The notes beneath the pieces were generated by a model. The model saw nothing but the letters and a program-made list of their open reading frames with translations. It was not told the origin of the DNA and made no database searches. 64,000 nucleotides of DNA from Fusicatenibacter saccharivorans (GTDB lineage Bacteria > Bacillota > Clostridia > Lachnospirales > Lachnospiraceae), in assembly GCF_015557635.1 (NCBI RefSeq), contig NZ_JADNOP010000017.1, positions 1 to 64,000 on the forward strand, written 5' to 3'. Of the stretch, positions 60,135 to 64,000 are shown in pieces. Every line of letters starts with the position of its first letter. Position 1 is the stretch's first letter. A program made the position numbers and the translations under genes.

Positions 60135-61138
60135 AGCATCATTACCTCCGATGTTTCTGCCGCTTCTTTCTCCCGCATCCGCGGATCAATTCTCTCGTTG
60201 ATGATCTGTGCCGCCATATTGCACAGAATCACAACGATTCCGGACATCAGGCAAAGCAGCATCAGAAGATTGTAATCTTTGTACCGTGCGCTCTCATACG
60301 CCAGCGTTCCGATACCGGGATACGAGAAAACCGTTTCTACAATATAGGTTCCCCCCAGCACATGCGGAACAGAAATGGCCATGATGCCAAGATACGACGG
60401 AATCGTATTCCGCAGGCAATGCCGGAACAGAACCGTCTTTCGTTTCAGCCCCTTGGCTCTTGCCAGAAGCACATACTCTTCCCGCACTTCATCCAGAATT
60501 TTATTGCGGATCATGTATGCGTAATACCACAAATGACTCAGCACTACGACCGTCATCGGCAGGATCAGATGACAGACACGGTCAGAAAAATCTGCCTGTT
60601 TTCCAACAGAGTAGGCACCGGAACTCGGCAGCCATTTGAGCTGCATGGAAAAAACAAGAATCAGAAGCAGCGACAGCCAGAATTCCGGAATACATCCCGT
60701 GATGGTTCCCACCTTACAGATGATGCGGTCCAGCCATGTATCTTCCTTCCATGCACAGAGAATTCCAAGAAGCAGCGCGAGGGTGAAAATCAGCAGAAAT
60801 CCAATGCCGCCAAGCACCAGCGTATTTCCAATTCTTCCCTCGATCACGCGCGTTACATCCATTTTATATTTGTACGAAATTCCGAAATCCCCATGCAGCG
60901 CATTGCCTGCCCAGCGGATATACTGTACGGAAATGGGATCCTTCAGTCCCAATTTTTCTTCGGCCCACGCTCTTTCTTCGGGCGTCATTTTTTCCACGCG
61001 GTCTCCGTAATATGATACCAGCGGATCTCCCGGCGCAAGCCTTGAAATATAAAATACGAGCACAGACAGCAGCAGAACACTTGCCAGAAATGCCACTGCT
61101 TTTTTTCCATAGTAAAGCACTTTGTTCCGGCTTTTCAT
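60131..61138 (-). CDS. dppB: Peptide/nickel ABC transporter permease DppB
   Basis: A 335-residue OppB-type permease. The first helix VAFLASVLLLSVLVFYISRL is followed by APGDPLVSYYG, with GLKDPISVQYIRWAGNALHG and DFGISYKYKMDV, both typical of the family. The loop VLLARAKGLKRKTVLFRHCL is present. It overlaps the dppF stop and the dppC start by four bases each. Confidence 0.93.
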   Translation of the reverse strand: MKSRNKVLYYGKKAVAFLASVLLLSVLVFYISRLAPGDPLVSYYGDRVEKMTPEERAWAEEKLGLKDPISVQYIRWAGNALHGDFGISYKYKMDVTRVIEGRIGNTLVLGGIGFLLIFTLALLLGILCAWKEDTWLDRIICKVGTITGCIPEFWLSLLLILVFSMQLKWLPSSGAYSVGKQADFSDRVCHLILPMTVVVLSHLWYYAYMIRNKILDEVREEYVLLARAKGLKRKTVLFRHCLRNTIPSYLGIMAISVPHVLGGTYIVETVFSYPGIGTLAYESARYKDYNLLMLLCLMSGIVVILCNMAAQIINERIDPRMREKEAAETSEVMML

Positions 61139-62040
61139 CCTGCATCGCCTCCCTCCATCAGCACAAAATGATCTTTTTCCACTTCCCGCAGTGTTCCCGT
61201 CCGGGAAAATTCTGTATTGGAAAAATCCGGTACAGCTCTCGCTCTTTCCCTTCGCGGATCCGGAATCGGAATGGCCGCGATCAGTGCTTTCGTATACGGA
61301 TGCAGCGGATTTTCAAACACGGCTCGCGCCGGGCCGGTCTCCACCAGTTTTCCATGGTACATCACACCTACTCTGTCACACAGAAATTCGACCATATCCA
61401 GATCATGCGCAATAAACAGGAACGAAAAACCGTGCTCCTTCTGCAGATGACGGAACAGATTCACAATCTGTGCCTGTATCGACGCGTCCAGCGATGCAAT
61501 CGGTTCATCCGCCACCAGAAGCTCCGGCTCCATCGTCAGTGCCCGTGCAATCGCAACGCGCTGCCGCTGTCCGCCGGACAATTCTCCCGGATATTTTTTC
61601 AGATATTCCGGATCCAGCCCCACGTATTTCATCTGGAATCTGGCTTCCTCCTCATAGCTTCCCCGCAGCGGCCGGATTTTCTGCACGCGCATCGGCTCCT
61701 CAATAATGTCGCGGACCTTCATCTTCTGATTCAGACTGGAACCGGAATCCTGAAAAATCATCTGGCGTGTCGTCTGCAGCATTTTTTTATTTTTCCGGAA
61801 CTGGCCTCTGTCGCAGGTATCAATCCCTTTATAATAAATCTGGCCGGCATATGGCTGATAAATATTCATCACACAGCGTGCAGCGGTAGATTTTCCGGAA
61901 CCGGATTCTCCTACCAGTCCAAAAATTTCTCCTCTTCGAATCTGAAACGATACATCATCGACTGCCTTGACTGCTGTTTTCCGGGACAGTGGAAAAATAT
62001 GGGTCAGATGACGCACATCCAGCAAAATCTCATGTTCCAT
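61135..62040 (-). CDS. dppF: Peptide ABC transporter ATPase DppF/OppF
   Basis: A 301-residue ATPase. Walker A GESGSGKSTAARC, signature LSGGQRQRVAIARAL and Walker B LLVADEPIASLDASI are followed by HDLDMVEFLC and an oligopeptide-type C-terminal part. The start, with AGGAGG, lies within the dppD 3' end (11-base overlap). It pairs with DppD to drive the DppB/DppC channel. Confidence 0.93.
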   Translation of the reverse strand: MEHEILLDVRHLTHIFPLSRKTAVKAVDDVSFQIRRGEIFGLVGESGSGKSTAARCVMNIYQPYAGQIYYKGIDTCDRGQFRKNKKMLQTTRQMIFQDSGSSLNQKMKVRDIIEEPMRVQKIRPLRGSYEEEARFQMKYVGLDPEYLKKYPGELSGGQRQRVAIARALTMEPELLVADEPIASLDASIQAQIVNLFRHLQKEHGFSFLFIAHDLDMVEFLCDRVGVMYHGKLVETGPARAVFENPLHPYTKALIAAIPIPDPRRERARAVPDFSNTEFSRTGTLREVEKDHFVLMEGGDAG

Positions 62041-63046
62041 CTGTGTTTCCTCCTATCGGCGGCACAACCTTCGGTGCTCTCTCATCCAGCAGCCATGTTG
62101 CCGCATAATGGCTGTCTGTGACCCGGAACATCGGCGGCTCCTCCTCAAAATCAATTTCCAGCGCATAAGCATTGCGGCTGGCAAAGGCATCGCCCTTCGG
62201 CGGATGGAGAAGAGACGGCGGCATTCCCGGGATAGACGGCAGGCTTTCTTTTCCCCTCGAAAACGCCGGTATGGAACGCAGCAGTCCCCACGTATACGGA
62301 TGACGGGGATCATAGAAAATCTCATCCACGGTTCCAATCTCTACTATTTTTCCCGCATACATGACCGCTACCCGGTCTGCGATCCGCGCTACAACGCCAA
62401 GGTCATGTGTGACAAAGACCGTCGCCGTTCCCAGTTTTTTCTGAATTTCCCGAAGCAGGTCCAGAATCTGTGCCTGAATCGTCACATCCAGCGCTGTCGT
62501 CGGCTCATCAGCAAACAGAATTTCCGGATTGCCCGCCAGCGCAATCGCCAGTACGATCCGCTGCCGCATTCCGCCGGAAAAGTGATACGGATATGCCTTT
62601 TTCCGCTCTTCTGCCTGCTCGATTCCCACCAGCTGCATCAGTTCTGTCACTCTCTGTTCCACTTCTTCTTTTCCCATGTCTTTCTGATGCGCCCGCACTG
62701 CCTCTGCAATCTGCGCTCCGACTGTCATCGTCGGATTTAAGGAAGTCATCGGATTCTGGAAAACCATCGAGAACAGTTTTCCCCGCAGTTCCCGCATTCT
62801 TCGCTCCCCGTATCCTGCAATTTCTTCTCCATTGACCAGAATTTTTCCGTTTTTGATCTTTGCATTCTCCGGCAGCAGCTTCATAATGCTTTTGCAGAGC
62901 ACACTTTTTCCGCAGCCTGACTCGCCTACAACAGCGAGCACCTCACCTGCATTCAGGGAAAAGCTGACATCGCGGACCGCCTGCACTTCCCCCTCATCGG
63001 TAAAAAAGCTGACGGAAAGATGTTCCACTTTTAATCGTTCCTTCAT
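62030..63046 (-). CDS. dppD: Peptide ABC transporter ATPase DppD/OppD
   Basis: A 338-residue ATPase. Walker A GESGCGKSVLCKS, signature FSGGMRQRIVLAIALA and Walker B LFADEPTTALDV are followed by the oligopeptide C-terminal domain (PPSLLHPPKGDAF). Only one Cys remains where many DppD proteins carry a Cys-rich cluster, so the optional iron-sulfur site is probably absent. ATG 63046 follows AGGAGAAAAACGGA. The frame extends upstream through the hairpin and dppA, but that part is not protein-like. Confidence 0.93.
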   Translation of the reverse strand: MKERLKVEHLSVSFFTDEGEVQAVRDVSFSLNAGEVLAVVGESGCGKSVLCKSIMKLLPENAKIKNGKILVNGEEIAGYGERRMRELRGKLFSMVFQNPMTSLNPTMTVGAQIAEAVRAHQKDMGKEEVEQRVTELMQLVGIEQAEERKKAYPYHFSGGMRQRIVLAIALAGNPEILFADEPTTALDVTIQAQILDLLREIQKKLGTATVFVTHDLGVVARIADRVAVMYAGKIVEIGTVDEIFYDPRHPYTWGLLRSIPAFSRGKESLPSIPGMPPSLLHPPKGDAFASRNAYALEIDFEEEPPMFRVTDSHYAATWLLDERAPKVVPPIGGNTDGT

Positions 63047-63068
63047 TCCGTTTTTCTCCTGTACAGAC

Positions 63069-63093
63069 AAAAAGGAGGTAACCATACCTCCTT
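63069..63093 (-). terminator. Hairpin between dppA and dppD
   Basis: AAGGAGGTA pairs with TACCTCCTT around a short loop and TTTTTG follows on the minus strand. The 5' arm contains a full ribosome-site sequence. It probably limits read-through so that the binding protein is made in excess. Confidence 0.65.
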
Positions 63094-63110
63094 CGTCTGC
63101 TTTTTTGTTT

Positions 63111-64000
63111 TTATTCTTCGATTGTCCAGTCCTGAATATTCCAGAAAATACCAACGCCGTGGTGGCCCAGCACCGTGTCTTTGGAAATTCCCTGAATACC
63201 GGAATCTGCCACATAATTTGCATCAATATAACAGATGAATGCATAGGCCGGATCTTCTGCCAGTTCTTCCTGGAATTTTCCGTAATATTCTTTCCGCACT
63301 TCCGGATCGTCACTCTGACGGGCAAGAGACAGATACTCATCTACTTTTTCATTGGAATAGCTCGAATAATTCGCCCCTTTGTCCGTGCCGAAAACCTTAT
63401 ATGTATGATCGTCCGCATCGAACGGGCTTCCCCATCCGATCAGGCATGCCATCTGTCCACCCCAGTCCATCTGTGCCGGAATTTCCACGGTACAGTTGAT
63501 TCCGGCTTCCCGGAGCTGCTGTGCTGCTGCCTGGGCAATATCAATGCGGTCCTGCTCACCGGACATCACGCTGATGACAAAACCGATTTCTTCGCCGTCC
63601 CGCTCATAGAAACCATCGCTGTTTCTGGTGCATCCGGCCGCTTCCAGAATTTCCTGTGCTTTTTCCGGATTGTAATCATAATGTTCTACGTTTTCGTTAT
63701 TGTAAATGTTCCGCTGCAGCGGACTGTATGCCGCCATTCCCTCGCCAAGAAGCACAGAATCGATAATGGCCTGGCGGTCAATCGAATAACAGACGGCCGG
63801 AATGATGTCCCTGTTTTTCGTCCAGTAATCATTCGCAAAGTTAAATAAGATTCCGCGGTAATCTGCCGTTGTCATGTCATAGCAGGTAAAACCGTCTTTT
63901 TCTTTGAAATTCTGCGCATTTTTCGGGTCAAGCAGCGCCAGATCCAGTTCGCCGGATTCCAGCTGCATCGCCTGTGCATTATCATCTGGTACAATTTTGA
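63111..64000 (-). CDS. dppA: Peptide-binding lipoprotein DppA/OppA, cut by the window edge
   Basis: The C-terminal 296 residues or so of a family 5 extracellular binding protein. ILFNFANDYWTKNRDIIPAV and CYSIDRQAIIDSVLLGEGMA are the conserved family segments. YDYNPEKAQEILEAAGC and SVMSGEQDRIDIAQAAAQQL follow, and the protein ends WNIQDWTIEE. The N-terminus, with the expected signal and lipobox, lies beyond base 64000, since the frame is open to the edge. It is the first gene of the operon seen here and should deliver the ligand to DppB/DppC. Confidence 0.92.
   Translation of the reverse strand, partial: KIVPDDNAQAMQLESGELDLALLDPKNAQNFKEKDGFTCYDMTTADYRGILFNFANDYWTKNRDIIPAVCYSIDRQAIIDSVLLGEGMAAYSPLQRNIYNNENVEHYDYNPEKAQEILEAAGCTRNSDGFYERDGEEIGFVISVMSGEQDRIDIAQAAAQQLREAGINCTVEIPAQMDWGGQMACLIGWGSPFDADDHTYKVFGTDKGANYSSYSNEKVDEYLSLARQSDDPEVRKEYYGKFQEELAEDPAYAFICYIDANYVADSGIQGISKDTVLGHHGVGIFWNIQDWTIEE

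Noticed and set aside
62030-63340. Extended 436-residue DppD
   Set aside because: The first 98 codons overlap dppA and a hairpin on the same strand in a different frame and are not protein-like. ATG 63046 has a good site.
1-64000. CRISPR arrays, tRNA or rRNA genes
   Set aside because: No regularly spaced repeats, no cloverleaf with a CCA end and no rRNA-like sequence were seen on inspection. A covariance search would be needed for certainty.

Overview
The window reads as chromosomal DNA of a gut Clostridia, most likely a Lachnospiraceae (Blautia-like) species. The evidence is strong AGGAGG-type ribosome sites, sigma-A promoters with 17-base spacers, many glycoside hydrolases (GH2, GH3, GH29, GH43, a GH95 relic), a YesMN/LplABC-type sugar system, and several remnants of the AAA-ATPase/PDDEXK_9 family common in gut Firmicutes. 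The genus is inference only. No rRNA, tRNA, CRISPR array, phage module or replication origin was seen.

Layout. 0.1-0.3 kb: palindromic repeat unit. 0.3-12.8 kb (minus): GH29 fucosidase, MATE exporter, GH3 beta-glucosidase, YesN/YesM two-component pair, and a sugar ABC importer (binding lipoprotein plus two permeases). 12.9-20.4 kb: a peptide-modification cassette in two divergent arms. The minus arm holds an HPr-kinase-like protein, an S24/S26 peptidase, a nucleotidyltransferase and an ABC exporter, all overlapping. The plus arm holds a PqqD-like recognition protein, a small Cys-containing protein that looks like the substrate, and a radical SAM/SPASM enzyme. Remnants of a MATE gene and an AAA-ATPase gene lie between the arms. 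This is the most interesting system in the window. 20.4-26.8 kb: GH95 relic, GH3, orphan AbiEi-like protein, and a collapsed dppB/dppC/dppD/hisC block. 26.9-30.9 kb: P-II, AmtB, P-II, then a 2-hydroxyacid dehydrogenase joined to the 5' end of a MATE gene with a long structured leader.

31.1-40.7 kb looks more AT-rich: small zinc-ribbon proteins, metallophosphoesterase, transposase relic, two AraC regulators, a 25-codon small ORF, and a lactose module (GPH symporter, LacZ). 40.6-44.7 kb: two membrane-anchored XRE regulators, flavodiiron protein and more relics. 44.7-49.5 kb: GH43 with a deleted IS630 copy in its promoter, AraC, Rrf2 and a flavodoxin-ferredoxin protein. 49.6-51.2 kb: esterase and ThrH. 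51.2-53.3 kb: an AT-rich pair of exported proteins of unknown function. 53.4-57.3 kb: PatB/MetB-type sulfur amino-acid enzymes, an EEP-family hydrolase and a broken membrane-protein gene. 57.4-64 kb: an IlvD/Edd dehydratase and a complete Dpp-type ABC operon whose binding protein runs off the right edge.

A second theme is repeated gene collapse by deletion. At least ten loci hold gene pieces joined to foreign sequence or lacking their middles, including four separate pieces of AAA-ATPase/PDDEXK_9 genes.
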